64,000 bases of DNA from Lacihabitans sp. CS3-21 (GTDB lineage Bacteria > Bacteroidota > Bacteroidia > Cytophagales > Spirosomataceae), in assembly GCF_024343675.1 (NCBI RefSeq), contig NZ_RJUD01000009.1, positions 1 through 64,000 on the forward strand, in the 5' to 3' direction. The notes under the pieces are model-generated. The model had not been told where the DNA came from, ran no database searches, and saw only the letters and a list, made by a program, of their open reading frames with translations. Of the stretch, positions 24,406 to 33,231 are shown in pieces. The translations under genes and the position numbers were made by a program. Numbering within the stretch: position 1 is the first letter of the stretch; each line of letters begins with the position of its first letter.

Positions 24406-26444
24406 TCGGCTATGCTTTTTTATTTTTAAGTTTTTTAGATGTCTATTCACAAGCAGACTCCACGATTTTGCTTGATGAAACGGTGGTTAAGGGATTTGAA
24501 ACCAATCAAAGTATATTAAAAACAGGAGCTTCGGTAAACAAAATTTCTTTCAAAGAAATAGAAAGATTTGGTAATACGAATCCTGTAGAGGTATTAAATG
24601 CTCAGGCTGGCGTTAGGCTCGAGGAACGTTCACCAGGAAGTTATAGAATTGCTATAAGAGGTAGTTCTTTGCGTTCACCTTTTGGGGTAAGAAACGTAAA
24701 AGTCTATTGGAACAACATACCGATTTCTGATGGAAATGGTCAAAGCTATTTCAATCAGTTGGATATCAACAGTATAGGGAATATTGAAATACTGAAAGGT
24801 CCGTCAGGAAGTATCTACGGGGCAGGTATTGGCGGTGTTATTAGTCTCCAAACAAAAAATGCTTTGCCGGGTCATCATATAAGTTCGGCCATTCATGTTG
24901 GTAGTTTTGGTACAAGAAATACCTTGATTTCCTATCAAAACGGTAGTTCTAAAAACAACTTGTTTTTGAATTTTTCCAGTAATAATTCTGAAGGCTACAG
25001 AGACCATTCAGCATTGGACAGAAAGACACTTAACATAAGTAATACTTTCTTTCTAGCAAAACATACCATTAGCTTCTTTGGACTACTTTCAGATATAGAT
25101 TATCTTACCCCAGGCGGATTAACCTTAGCCCAAATGGAAGCCAATCGAAAAGCTGCAAGGCCAAAGACGCCAGCAACTCCTGGTGCTGCAGAGCAAAAGG
25201 CTGGAATCAGACAAAAAATTGGCGTTTTTGGAGTTTCAGATCAATGGGATTTGAAAAATAATTGGGCTTTAAATTCAGCTATTTTTTTTACCGCGAACAG
25301 CTTAGAGAATCCTTTCATTACCAATTACGAACAAAGAAAAGAGCATACAGAAGGTTATCGTTTGGTTTTGTCCAAAAAGTTTAATCAAGCTAAGCTTTGG
25401 TTAGGTTCTGAAGGCTTACAGACTTTTTCTACTTTCGATGTGTTTGATAATAATTTTGGAGAAAAAGCAGCGGCTAGGTACACCGATGAGATAGGGTCAA
25501 GTCAAAATTCCGTCTTTTTGCAAGGTCAATGGACGCTACCCAATGATTTTATTTTAACCTCTGGCATTAGTCTAAATGCCCAAAAATATGATTTTTTAAG
25601 AATACCGATTTTGGCTTCGGTTAGTAAAATTGATATTTCTGATAAACCTGTTGTGCCTTTTTCTCCAAGAATAGCCTTATTGAAAAGTTTTGGTGATAAA
25701 AATTCTATTTTTATAAATTTTAGCAATGGCTTTTCATCTCCAACCGCACAAGAATTGGTTTCTTCAGTTCAAAATTCACCTAATTTTGAATTGTTAAAGG
25801 CAGAAAAAGGACTTAATAAAGAACTCGGTTTTAAGCATGTTTCGACTAGATTTTGGAACGCTGAGCTTGTATTTTTTCAGCAAAACATTAAAAATGGCTT
25901 AGTAAGAAATCTTACAGCTGGAGGAAATGAGTACTTTTTAAACACCGGAGCTATATTGCAAAACGGAATTGAATTTTCTAACAATTTTGGATTGGTTAGA
26001 ACCAACACCACTAAATTTATAAAGGAGGCTAACTTAGGTTTAAATTTAGTTTATAACGATTTCATTTATAAAGAGTTCACATCTGGCACAAATGATTTTA
26101 GCAATAAAGATTTGCCTGGCGTGTCAAAGTATAATGGTTTTTTGAAATTGGATATTATTCAACAAAAGGGCTTTTTTATAAATTATGATATGAATTATCT
26201 ATCGAAAATGCCTTTGAATGACGTTAATGCTGTATTTTCTGAGGATGTGATTTTGTCACAAATTCGTGGTGGATTTTCTCAAAACTTTGGCAAAGTTGGT
26301 TTGAAAGTTTATGCCGGAATAGACAATCTTTTCGATGAAGATTATTCTTCTGGTTATGATTTCAATGCCTTCGGTAATCGGTTTTACAATCCATCTCCAC
26401 CCAGAAACTTCAATGGAGGTGTGAAGTTGGATTTTAGGTTTTAG
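24381..26444 (+). CDS. TonB-dependent outer-membrane receptor
   Basis: A 687-residue receptor. The signal peptide is residues 1-24 (ending DVYSQ), the plug domain is about 32-160 (SVNKISFKEIERFGNTNPVE, AIRGSSLRSPFGVRNVKVYW, IEILKGPSGSIYGAG) and the rest is a 22-strand barrel ending in Phe (GGVKLDFRF). A TonB-box-like ETVVKG stands at about 33-38. The size fits the BtuB/CirA class rather than the ~1000-residue SusC class, and no SusD gene is present. Its start lies inside the preceding gene (25-base overlap), so it is coupled to the GMC dehydrogenase and probably imports that enzyme's substrate or product. Confidence 0.92.
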   Translation: MGKAYSKIIGYAFLFLSFLDVYSQADSTILLDETVVKGFETNQSILKTGASVNKISFKEIERFGNTNPVEVLNAQAGVRLEERSPGSYRIAIRGSSLRSPFGVRNVKVYWNNIPISDGNGQSYFNQLDINSIGNIEILKGPSGSIYGAGIGGVISLQTKNALPGHHISSAIHVGSFGTRNTLISYQNGSSKNNLFLNFSSNNSEGYRDHSALDRKTLNISNTFFLAKHTISFFGLLSDIDYLTPGGLTLAQMEANRKAARPKTPATPGAAEQKAGIRQKIGVFGVSDQWDLKNNWALNSAIFFTANSLENPFITNYEQRKEHTEGYRLVLSKKFNQAKLWLGSEGLQTFSTFDVFDNNFGEKAAARYTDEIGSSQNSVFLQGQWTLPNDFILTSGISLNAQKYDFLRIPILASVSKIDISDKPVVPFSPRIALLKSFGDKNSIFINFSNGFSSPTAQELVSSVQNSPNFELLKAEKGLNKELGFKHVSTRFWNAELVFFQQNIKNGLVRNLTAGGNEYFLNTGAILQNGIEFSNNFGLVRTNTTKFIKEANLGLNLVYNDFIYKEFTSGTNDFSNKDLPGVSKYNGFLKLDIIQQKGFFINYDMNYLSKMPLNDVNAVFSEDVILSQIRGGFSQNFGKVGLKVYAGIDNLFDEDYSSGYDFNAFGNRFYNPSPPRNFNGGVKLDFRF

Positions 26445-26471
26445 GTAAGCCTTTAATAACACTTCCTAATT

Positions 26472-27320
26472 ATGGATGCCATTCCGAGACAATTTGAGAT
26501 ACAAGGTCATAGAGGTTGCAGAGGTCTTTTGCCTGAAAATACCATTGCTGGATTTATAAAAGCCATTGATTTAGGGGTTGATACTTTAGAACTCGATGTG
26601 GTGGTTTCGAAAGATCGAAAATTGGTGGTTTCTCATGAGCCTCATTTTAATCCGGAAATTTCCACAGCTCCAAAAGGGAAATTATTAAAATCCCATCAAG
26701 AAACTAATTTGTTTGAGATGGACTATGATGAAATCAAAAAGTATGATGTAGGTCAAAAAGGAAATCCTAATTTTCCGGAACAGTATAAAGTAAAATCACA
26801 TAAACCGCTTCTTTCTGAGGTTTTTCAAGTCGTTTCTGATTATCAATCCACTCGAAATAGCCGGCCAGTTTCTTACAATATAGAAATAAAAAGCCTTGCT
26901 GATGAATATCATAAAACACAACCGGCTGCTGAAGAATTTGTTGATTTATTATTGTTGGAAATAGGTAATGCTTTGAATATCAGTAAATTTACTCTTCAAA
27001 GCTTTGATTTTAATGTCTTGCGATATTTAGATTTGAGACGAGAGAATACAAAAAAATACAGTATTTCTGTGCTTATCGAACCCGAAGATAATAACGAAAT
27101 TGATTTCAATCTTGAAAAACTCGGATTTAAACCCGATATTTGGAGTCCAAATTTCAGTGTTTTGTCTCATGCAAAGGTGGAGTATTTGCATAGTCTTGGA
27201 ATAAAAGTGATACCATGGACGGTAAATACAGAAGCAGAAATGGACAAAATATATGCCTATGGATGTGATGGATTAATTACAGATTATCCAAATAGAGCCA
27301 TAAAATACATCAAAAAATAA
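26472..27320 (+). CDS. Glycerophosphodiester phosphodiesterase
   Basis: A 282-residue TIM-barrel GDPD. The catalytic HRG motif with downstream PENT is at residues 13-23 (GHRGCRGLLPENT) and the metal ligands ELDVVVSKD are at about 38-46. The family C-terminal VIPWTVNTEAEMDKIYAYGCDGLITDYP is intact. No signal peptide is evident, so it is probably cytoplasmic. It cleaves glycerophosphodiesters to glycerol-3-phosphate and an alcohol. It follows the TonB receptor by 27 bases and precedes the GH3-like gene by 8 bases. Confidence 0.92.
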   Translation: MDAIPRQFEIQGHRGCRGLLPENTIAGFIKAIDLGVDTLELDVVVSKDRKLVVSHEPHFNPEISTAPKGKLLKSHQETNLFEMDYDEIKKYDVGQKGNPNFPEQYKVKSHKPLLSEVFQVVSDYQSTRNSRPVSYNIEIKSLADEYHKTQPAAEEFVDLLLLEIGNALNISKFTLQSFDFNVLRYLDLRRENTKKYSISVLIEPEDNNEIDFNLEKLGFKPDIWSPNFSVLSHAKVEYLHSLGIKVIPWTVNTEAEMDKIYAYGCDGLITDYPNRAIKYIKK

Positions 27321-27328
27321 GTTTTATT

Positions 27329-28849
27329 TTGAGCTTAATTACAGAAGTAGTAGGATTTTTTATCAAAAGACGCAAGTCTCGTATCGAGCATTTTAAAATG
27401 TACCCGGTGGAGACCCAGAGTGAGCAGTTTTTTAGTTTGATTGACCGAGCCAAGTTTACTGAATTTGGTCTAAAATATAGTTTTTCGAGCATCACTTCTA
27501 TCAAAGATTTTCAGGAAAGGGTGCCAGTAGTAACTTATGAAGAGCATTATCCATGGATTGAGCGGGTAATGAGAGGAGAAAAGAATATTATTTGGCCTTC
27601 AGAAATCAACTGGTTCTCTAAATCTTCGGGTACTACAAATGCCCGTAGCAAGTTTATCCCTGTTTCTGAAGAATCACTCGAAGAATGTAATTACAGAGGA
27701 GGTAAGGATTTGCTTACCCTTTATTTTGATAATAAAATAGATTCGCAACTGTTTGAAGGGAAAAGTGTATCTATCGGAGGTTCACTCCATCCAAATCCCT
27801 TCAATACGCCTGCCATGACGGGTGATATTTCTGCAATAATTACCCGAAATATGCCCAAATGGGCTGAGATGTTCCGGAGTCCACCTCCAGAGGTCGCCTT
27901 ATTAGAGAAATGGGAGGATAAAATGGGACTTATGATTGACATTTGTTCCAAAGAAAATGTAACAGGAATAGCAGGTGTGCCAACATGGACTGTGGTATTA
28001 ATTGAAAGTATCATAGAACGTATGGGTGCAAAAAATGCCCTGGAAGTTTGGCCTAATTTTGAAGTTTTCTTTCACGGAGCGGTTTCCTTTACGCCTTATA
28101 GGTCATTATTTAGTGACAGGCTTTTTCCAAGCAACAAAGTTAATTATTTTGAAAGTTATAATGCTTCTGAAGGTTTTTTTGCTATTCAGGATGATTTTGC
28201 ATTGCAAGATCAAATGCTATTGATGTTAGATTATGGTGTATTCTATGAGTTTCTTCCTGTAGAAGAATGGGAGAATGAATTTCCAAAATCGCTCACATTA
28301 GACGAGGTAGAATTGGAGAAAAGTTATGCGATGGTAATTTCTACCAATGGCGGTTTGTGGAGGTACAAGATCGGAGATACGGTTAAGTTTACCTCAAAAT
28401 ATCCATTCAGAATAAAAATTACAGGTCGTACCAAGCATTTTATCAATGCATTTGGAGAAGAGCTGATGGTAGAAAATGCTGATCAGGCTCTTACAGAAGC
28501 TGCTAAAGATGCCCAAGTAGATTTAAAAGAGTACACAGCTGGCCCAATTTATATGGAGAGCGACACTAAAGGTGGGCATGAATGGATAATTGAATGCTCT
28601 AAAATTCCAGAGAATCAGGAACGCTTCGTTGAGATTTTGGACAAGAAATTGAGAGAAGTAAATTCAGACTATGATGCCAAACGCCAGAATGATATTGCAT
28701 TGGTGAAACCGCTGGTACATTTTGTAGAAACTGGGGTTTTTTATAAATGGATGGAAAGTAGAGGGAAATTGGGTGGTCAGCACAAAGTGCCCCGTCTGAG
28801 CAATTCAAGAGAGTTTTTGGATGAGGTTCTAGCCATATTAAAATCATAA
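27329..28849 (+). CDS. GH3-family acyl-adenylating enzyme
   Basis: A 506-residue member of the GH3 (auxin-responsive) family, relatives of the firefly-luciferase superfamily that adenylate carboxylic acids and, in plants, join them to amino acids. The three ATP/AMP motifs are visible: SSGTTNARSKFIP (motif I), YNASEGFFA (II) and WRYKIGDTVKF (III). Bacterial members are common in Bacteroidota and their substrates are mostly unknown. The start is a TTG at 27329; it is preferred because the resulting N-terminus (SLITEVVGFFIKRR) looks like that of homologues, while the first ATG comes 23 codons later. It lies 8 bases after the GDPD gene. Confidence 0.88.
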   Translation: MSLITEVVGFFIKRRKSRIEHFKMYPVETQSEQFFSLIDRAKFTEFGLKYSFSSITSIKDFQERVPVVTYEEHYPWIERVMRGEKNIIWPSEINWFSKSSGTTNARSKFIPVSEESLEECNYRGGKDLLTLYFDNKIDSQLFEGKSVSIGGSLHPNPFNTPAMTGDISAIITRNMPKWAEMFRSPPPEVALLEKWEDKMGLMIDICSKENVTGIAGVPTWTVVLIESIIERMGAKNALEVWPNFEVFFHGAVSFTPYRSLFSDRLFPSNKVNYFESYNASEGFFAIQDDFALQDQMLLMLDYGVFYEFLPVEEWENEFPKSLTLDEVELEKSYAMVISTNGGLWRYKIGDTVKFTSKYPFRIKITGRTKHFINAFGEELMVENADQALTEAAKDAQVDLKEYTAGPIYMESDTKGGHEWIIECSKIPENQERFVEILDKKLREVNSDYDAKRQNDIALVKPLVHFVETGVFYKWMESRGKLGGQHKVPRLSNSREFLDEVLAILKS

Positions 28850-28855
28850 AATATT

Positions 28856-29485
28856 ATGAAAGCTATCGTAGTAGGTTCAACTGGACTTATTGGTTCTGAA
28901 TTGTTAAAACTTCTTGAAAAAGACCAGTCTTTTACTAAAATCACTGCTTTGGTCAGGAAAAAGACAAATCTGGTTAGTTCTAAAGTGCTTGAAGTGGAGG
29001 TTGACTTTGGAACTTTACCAGCAGCATTATTTGAAAAGCAAGAGGTAGTTTTTTGTTGCTTAGGTACAACCATAAAAAAGGCAGGAAGCAAAGAAGCTTT
29101 CAGGAAAGTGGACTATGAATATCCTTTATTGACAGCCAAAATAGCTAAAGAAAAAGGGGTGGAGCAATTTGCCATCGTTACTGCCATGGGATCAAATCCA
29201 CAATCTAAAATTTTCTATAATAATGTCAAAGGCGACGTAGAAAATGCCTTAAAAAACATCAATTTTGATAGTCTTGGTATTTTCAGACCATCCATGTTAT
29301 TAGGTGAAAGATCAGAGGTTAGAACAGGTGAGCGTATAGGTCAGGCTGTGATGAAGCTATTTTCGTGGGCAATTCCAAAAAACTATAAAGCTATTCAGGC
29401 TAAATCAGTTGCCATTGCGATGGTAAACTTCGCAAAAAGGAAACAAAAAGGGAATATCATTATCGAGAATGGGCAAATGCTTTAA
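28856..29485 (+). CDS. NAD(P)-binding Rossmann protein (HTATIP2-like)
   Basis: A 209-residue atypical short-chain dehydrogenase. The nucleotide-binding motif is VGSTGLIGSELLKLL at residues 6-20, and CCLGTTIKKAGSKEAFRKVD is typical of the NAD(P)H-binding/HTATIP2 group. The usual YxxxK pair is replaced by a diverged FYNNVKGDVE. Cytoplasmic, substrate unknown. It starts 6 bases after the GH3-like gene and is the last gene of the plus-strand run beginning at 21990. Its stop codon overlaps the convergent DUF3276 gene by 4 bases. Confidence 0.85.
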   Translation: MKAIVVGSTGLIGSELLKLLEKDQSFTKITALVRKKTNLVSSKVLEVEVDFGTLPAALFEKQEVVFCCLGTTIKKAGSKEAFRKVDYEYPLLTAKIAKEKGVEQFAIVTAMGSNPQSKIFYNNVKGDVENALKNINFDSLGIFRPSMLLGERSEVRTGERIGQAVMKLFSWAIPKNYKAIQAKSVAIAMVNFAKRKQKGNIIIENGQML

Positions 29486-29865
29486 TCCCACTTGAAATTG
29501 GAACTGAGCAAATCGTCATCATTTTTCTTGGGTCTGTCAAAATGATCTTCTTCTGAATTTCTAAATTGAGAAAAATCTACATGAGGCATCAATTCTGACT
29601 TTATATGATCTACAGTTTCTTGTAGTGCTTCTACTACTTTATCAAAGTCTTCTTTGTAAATAAATAATTTACTTTTTTCGAACACAAACTCGCCATCTTT
29701 TTGAAATCTGCGGCTTTCTGTTACAGTCAGGTAGTAATCGTTGGAGCGAGTAGCTCTTACATCAAAAAAATACGTTCTTTTTCCTGCCTTGATTCTCTTT
29801 GAAAAAATCTTCTCTTGCTCTTCTCTTTCCACTTGTAGTTTTATTATGGGTTGTTTGATTTCCAA
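29482..29865 (-). CDS. DUF3276 PUR-domain nucleic-acid-binding protein
   Basis: A 127-residue protein of DUF3276, the bacterial PUR-alpha-like domain found in Bacteroidota and spirochaetes. The conserved core is KAGKRTYFFDVRATRSNDYY followed by LTVTESRR and KLFIYKEDF. The C-terminal tail is acidic (EEDHFDRPKKNDDD). Related proteins bind single-stranded DNA or RNA. It is cytoplasmic. The gene converges on the Rossmann-protein gene, sharing 4 bases at the stop codons, with no terminator between them. Confidence 0.9.
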   Translation of the reverse strand: MEIKQPIIKLQVEREEQEKIFSKRIKAGKRTYFFDVRATRSNDYYLTVTESRRFQKDGEFVFEKSKLFIYKEDFDKVVEALQETVDHIKSELMPHVDFSQFRNSEEDHFDRPKKNDDDLLSSNFKWD

Positions 29866-30032
29866 AAATAGGTTTTTATTGGCTTAAATAAAAAAAAATC
29901 AACTAAAAATAGTCTCATTCTGGTCGAAAAAACATAAATAAATGAATAAAAATTTGTACTTTGTGGGTAAGATTGTTTAAAAGTATCGGGATAGAACAAA
30001 AAAATCTAAATAAATCTATTCTTTTTGCAAAT

Positions 30033-30551
30033 ATGGATTTGAGGAAAAATAGTATTCTAAAGTACATTTCATTCACTTTTTTTTTATTGCTTTTAACGGT
30101 AAATTTACTAGCACAAAAGGTTGAAATTGGAAAGGAATTTAAAGGTAAGAGCTCATATTATGGGAAAAAATTTAGTGGAAGAAGAACTGCCAGCGGTGAA
30201 CGCTTAAACAATAGGGATTTTACTTGTGCACATAAGTTTTTTCCCTTTGGTACTATGATTGAGGTGGAGAACCCCATAACCAAACAATGGGTAGTAGTAA
30301 GAGTAAATGACCGGGGCCCTTTCACAAAAGGAAGAGTTTTAGACTTGTCTTACGAAGCTGCCAAAACAATTGGACTTCTTCAGAAAGGAATCATGAATGT
30401 CAATGCGAAAGTAGTAGGAATTGACGGAGAAATCATGTTATTTAGGGACGGAAGTACCGAAGATAATTTTCAAGAGCTCTTTGCGAAAGATAGCATACAA
30501 TTGATTGTGCCTTATTTGCCCGAAACCTCGGCCAAGAAAAAGAAGAATTAA
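30033..30551 (+). CDS. RlpA-like septal ring lytic transglycosylase
   Basis: A 172-residue exported protein with a double-psi beta-barrel: GKSSYYGKKFSGRRTASGE, then DFTCAHKFFPFGTMIEV and VRVNDRGPF, which carries the catalytic Asp. RlpA cleaves naked glycan strands at the septum. The start is placed at the ATG at 30033, which gives a signal peptide (MDLRKNSILKYISF... ending LLAQ); the frame is open upstream to 29961. There is no lipobox and no SPOR domain, so this is a minimal form. Its stop codon abuts the ATG of the DUF58 gene with zero spacing. Confidence 0.88.
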   Translation: MDLRKNSILKYISFTFFLLLLTVNLLAQKVEIGKEFKGKSSYYGKKFSGRRTASGERLNNRDFTCAHKFFPFGTMIEVENPITKQWVVVRVNDRGPFTKGRVLDLSYEAAKTIGLLQKGIMNVNAKVVGIDGEIMLFRDGSTEDNFQELFAKDSIQLIVPYLPETSAKKKKN

Positions 30552-31460
30552 ATGCAGAAATTAGATTTATCTAAAATAAGAGAATACGGCAACTTAGATT
30601 TTTTGTCGAAACAACTGGTAGAAGGATTTATTACAGGCCTTCACAAATCACCATTTCATGGGTTTTCTGTGGAGTTTGCTGAGCATAGATTGTACAATTC
30701 TGGCGAAAGTACCCGACACATAGATTGGAAGGTTTTTGGAAAAACAGACAAACTTTTTGTAAAGCGTTTCGAAGAAGAAACCAATCTCAGATGTCATCTT
30801 TTATTAGATGTTTCCTCGTCGATGTATTATCCAATCAAGAATAATGGTAAGCTCAACTTCTCAGTGTTGGCAGCTGGAACATTGGCCAATATGCTTCAAC
30901 GTCAACGTGATGCTGTAAGTTTGGTTACATTTTCTGATAAAATTGAAACACACACGGAGTGCAAGTCTACGACTACACACATCATGAAGATTTATCAAGA
31001 ATTGGAAAAAGTCTTAAATCGTAAGCACGATTTGCAAAAAACTTCAGTTGTTGAAACATTACATGAAATTGCAGACAAAATACATACCAGGTCATTGGTG
31101 GTTATTCTCAGCGATATGTTTGAAAACATGGACGATATGGACAAGATTTTTTCGGCCATGCAGCACCTCAAGCACAATAAACATGAGGTTTTGTTATTTC
31201 ATGTTACCGACAAAAAAACAGAGTTAGACTTTGATTTTGAGGAAAGGCCTTATGAATTTGTGGACTTAGAATCTGGCGAAAAAGTAAAGATTCAGCCTTC
31301 TCAAGTTAAGGAAAAATACATGGCTGTTTTGGAGGATTTTCATCACGAGCTTAAAATTAAGTGTGGCCAGTACAAAATTGATTATATAGAAGTAGATATC
31401 GAACAAGGCTTTGACCAAATACTGTCTTCTTTCTTGGCTAAGAGAGCAAAAATGAGGTGA
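30552..31460 (+). CDS. DUF58 (von Willebrand A-like) protein
   Basis: A 302-residue DUF58 protein. The signature is LYNSGESTRHIDWKVFGKTD (the RxIDW-x(3) box), followed by a VWA-like fold with a MIDAS-type LLLDVSSSM at about residues 82-90 and a later LVVILSDMFE. DUF58 proteins usually work with MoxR AAA+ ATPases in metallo-chaperone or envelope-stress roles. No moxR gene lies in this window, which is unusual but not unique. It starts directly at the rlpA stop, so the two are cotranscribed. Confidence 0.9.
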   Translation: MQKLDLSKIREYGNLDFLSKQLVEGFITGLHKSPFHGFSVEFAEHRLYNSGESTRHIDWKVFGKTDKLFVKRFEEETNLRCHLLLDVSSSMYYPIKNNGKLNFSVLAAGTLANMLQRQRDAVSLVTFSDKIETHTECKSTTTHIMKIYQELEKVLNRKHDLQKTSVVETLHEIADKIHTRSLVVILSDMFENMDDMDKIFSAMQHLKHNKHEVLLFHVTDKKTELDFDFEERPYEFVDLESGEKVKIQPSQVKEKYMAVLEDFHHELKIKCGQYKIDYIEVDIEQGFDQILSSFLAKRAKMR

Positions 31461-31567
31461 TTCAGCCTTTTTCGCCATCTGTAATATCAAAATAGCCAAT
31501 CATAAATTTTTTATAGCATCATAATCAAAGTTGCCTCTATTTTTGAACAAAAAAACAAAATATAAGC

Positions 31568-31888
31568 ATGTTACTTACTACTACTCCCAGCATTGAAGGC
31601 CGTACTATTGTGGAATATAAGGCCATCGTTACAGGCGAAACTATTATCGGAGCCAACATTTTCAAAGATTTTTTAGCGGGTATCAGAGACATCGTAGGTG
31701 GCAGATCAGGATCTTATGAACGAGTGCTTAGAGAGGCTAAGGATACCGCCATGTCTGAAATGATTGATCGTGCTCGCAGATATGGAGCAGATGCCATAGT
31801 GGGTATCGACCTTGACTACGAAACTGTGGGTAAAAACGGTGGAATGCTGATGGTTTCGGCCTCAGGTACTGCGGTGAAACTGAATTAA
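31568..31888 (+). CDS. YbjQ family (DUF74) protein
   Basis: A 106-residue YbjQ protein, essentially the length of the whole family. Readable signatures are [31 protein letters not shown] and [16 protein letters not shown]. The fold forms pentamers. Annotation as heavy-metal-binding is based on structure-genomics homologues and function is not established. It is a monocistronic gene; its stop is 6 bases from the stop of the convergent epimerase gene. Confidence 0.9.
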   Translation: MLLTTTPSIEGRTIVEYKAIVTGETIIGANIFKDFLAGIRDIVGGRSGSYERVLREAKDTAMSEMIDRARRYGADAIVGIDLDYETVGKNGGMLMVSASGTAVKLN

Positions 31889-31894
31889 TGTCTT

Positions 31895-33190
31895 TTATTC
31901 CAAGCGTCTAATCATTTCCATACATGCCCTTGCGTTGTGGTAAGGGCATTTCCACATTCCGATTTTATCCATATTGGTGAGTGCCTTGTTTTCTGAATTA
32001 ATACCCCAATACCATTCACCAGTAGGCGAAAGAAGTCTTTTCTTTATGAAATTCCAAGATTTTAAGGACTGCTGATAATATCTTAGGTCTTTAGAGATTT
32101 GATAACTGTTATAAAATCCAACCATGGCTTCAGCTTGTGGCCACCAATCTTTTTGCGTTTTTAGGTGCTTCCCATCTATTTCATAGTACATGCCACCATC
32201 GGTGTCAATTCCCTTTTGAGCGGAGTTGCTTAGGCCAATAGAAAAAGGTTTTATTCTCATTATCCAAGTCTCGTCGTGTAATATTTCGGCAGTTTCCAAT
32301 AACAACCAAGAAGCCTCTATGTCGTGTCCATAAGAAATAATTTCGGACCTAGCCTGCCAGTCATCGGTTAGAAAAAGTATTTGTGTTTGGGTATTTTTAT
32401 CTATGATTCTATCAGTAAAATTGCTTAGCAGACCATGCAATTGTTTTTTCAAAAAAGGATCTTTCCAAACTCTGTAAAGATTGGTATAAGGCTCAATGAT
32501 GTGCAGGTGGGTATTCATTGATTTTTTTTGATCTGTTTTACCTTGTGTTATCACTTTGTCATCAGTCAGCTGCCAATTTTCTGTTGCAACTTCAAAATAA
32601 CCCCCATTTTTTTTGTCAAATCCATGTTTTTCTATGAGTTTGAAGAGTTCGATGGCAGAGTTTAGAGCGGCCTTATCGCCAAATGCTCGGTAATATTCCG
32701 AAAGCCCATAAAGCATAAAACCTTGGCCATATATCTGCTTGTGTTTCTCCTTTGGGTTTCCAAGATAATCCACCGACCAATAGCCACCTCCATTTTTCTT
32801 ATCCCAGAAATATTTCATTAAATATGAATAGGCTCTTTGGGCCATCATTTTGTACTCGGGCTTTGGATTATGGATAAAAGCCGCTGAAAAAGTCCATAAG
32901 ATTCTGCTATTCAGAACCAAGCCTTTGTCTGCTTTTGGGTATTTCACATCATTGCCATCTATTTTTCCTATAAAGCCTCCGTTTTCTTGGTCAATAGAAT
33001 TTCTTATCCAATAAGATAAAATATTTTCTAATTCTGTTTTCATTTCAGTTCTAAACTGCTCTTTGGATAAGAGTAAGGAGTCTTTTTCTTTTGAAATATA
33101 AAAAAAATCTTCATTGGATAACCAGCCTGCCCTAGCATTTAATCCAAAAGAAAAGGCTACAAAAAAAATTATACAGAAATTTATTTTCAT
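31895..33190 (-). CDS. Exported cellobiose 2-epimerase-like protein (AGE family)
   Basis: A 431-residue (alpha/alpha)6-barrel isomerase of the N-acylglucosamine 2-epimerase family. Motifs typical of cellobiose 2-epimerase are present: NTHLHIIEPYTNLY, ISYGHDIEASWLL and WWPQAEAMVGF, which supply the active-site histidines. The start is placed at 33190 (MKINFCIIFFVAFSFG), giving a signal peptide; the frame is open to 33223. Characterised cellobiose epimerases are mostly cytoplasmic, so a signal peptide is notable. It follows the BNR-repeat gene by about 40 bases. Confidence 0.85.
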   Translation of the reverse strand: MKINFCIIFFVAFSFGLNARAGWLSNEDFFYISKEKDSLLLSKEQFRTEMKTELENILSYWIRNSIDQENGGFIGKIDGNDVKYPKADKGLVLNSRILWTFSAAFIHNPKPEYKMMAQRAYSYLMKYFWDKKNGGGYWSVDYLGNPKEKHKQIYGQGFMLYGLSEYYRAFGDKAALNSAIELFKLIEKHGFDKKNGGYFEVATENWQLTDDKVITQGKTDQKKSMNTHLHIIEPYTNLYRVWKDPFLKKQLHGLLSNFTDRIIDKNTQTQILFLTDDWQARSEIISYGHDIEASWLLLETAEILHDETWIMRIKPFSIGLSNSAQKGIDTDGGMYYEIDGKHLKTQKDWWPQAEAMVGFYNSYQISKDLRYYQQSLKSWNFIKKRLLSPTGEWYWGINSENKALTNMDKIGMWKCPYHNARACMEMIRRLE

Positions 33191-33231
33191 TGATATTAAA
33201 CGGTCTAAGAACCAATAATTCATAAAATGTT

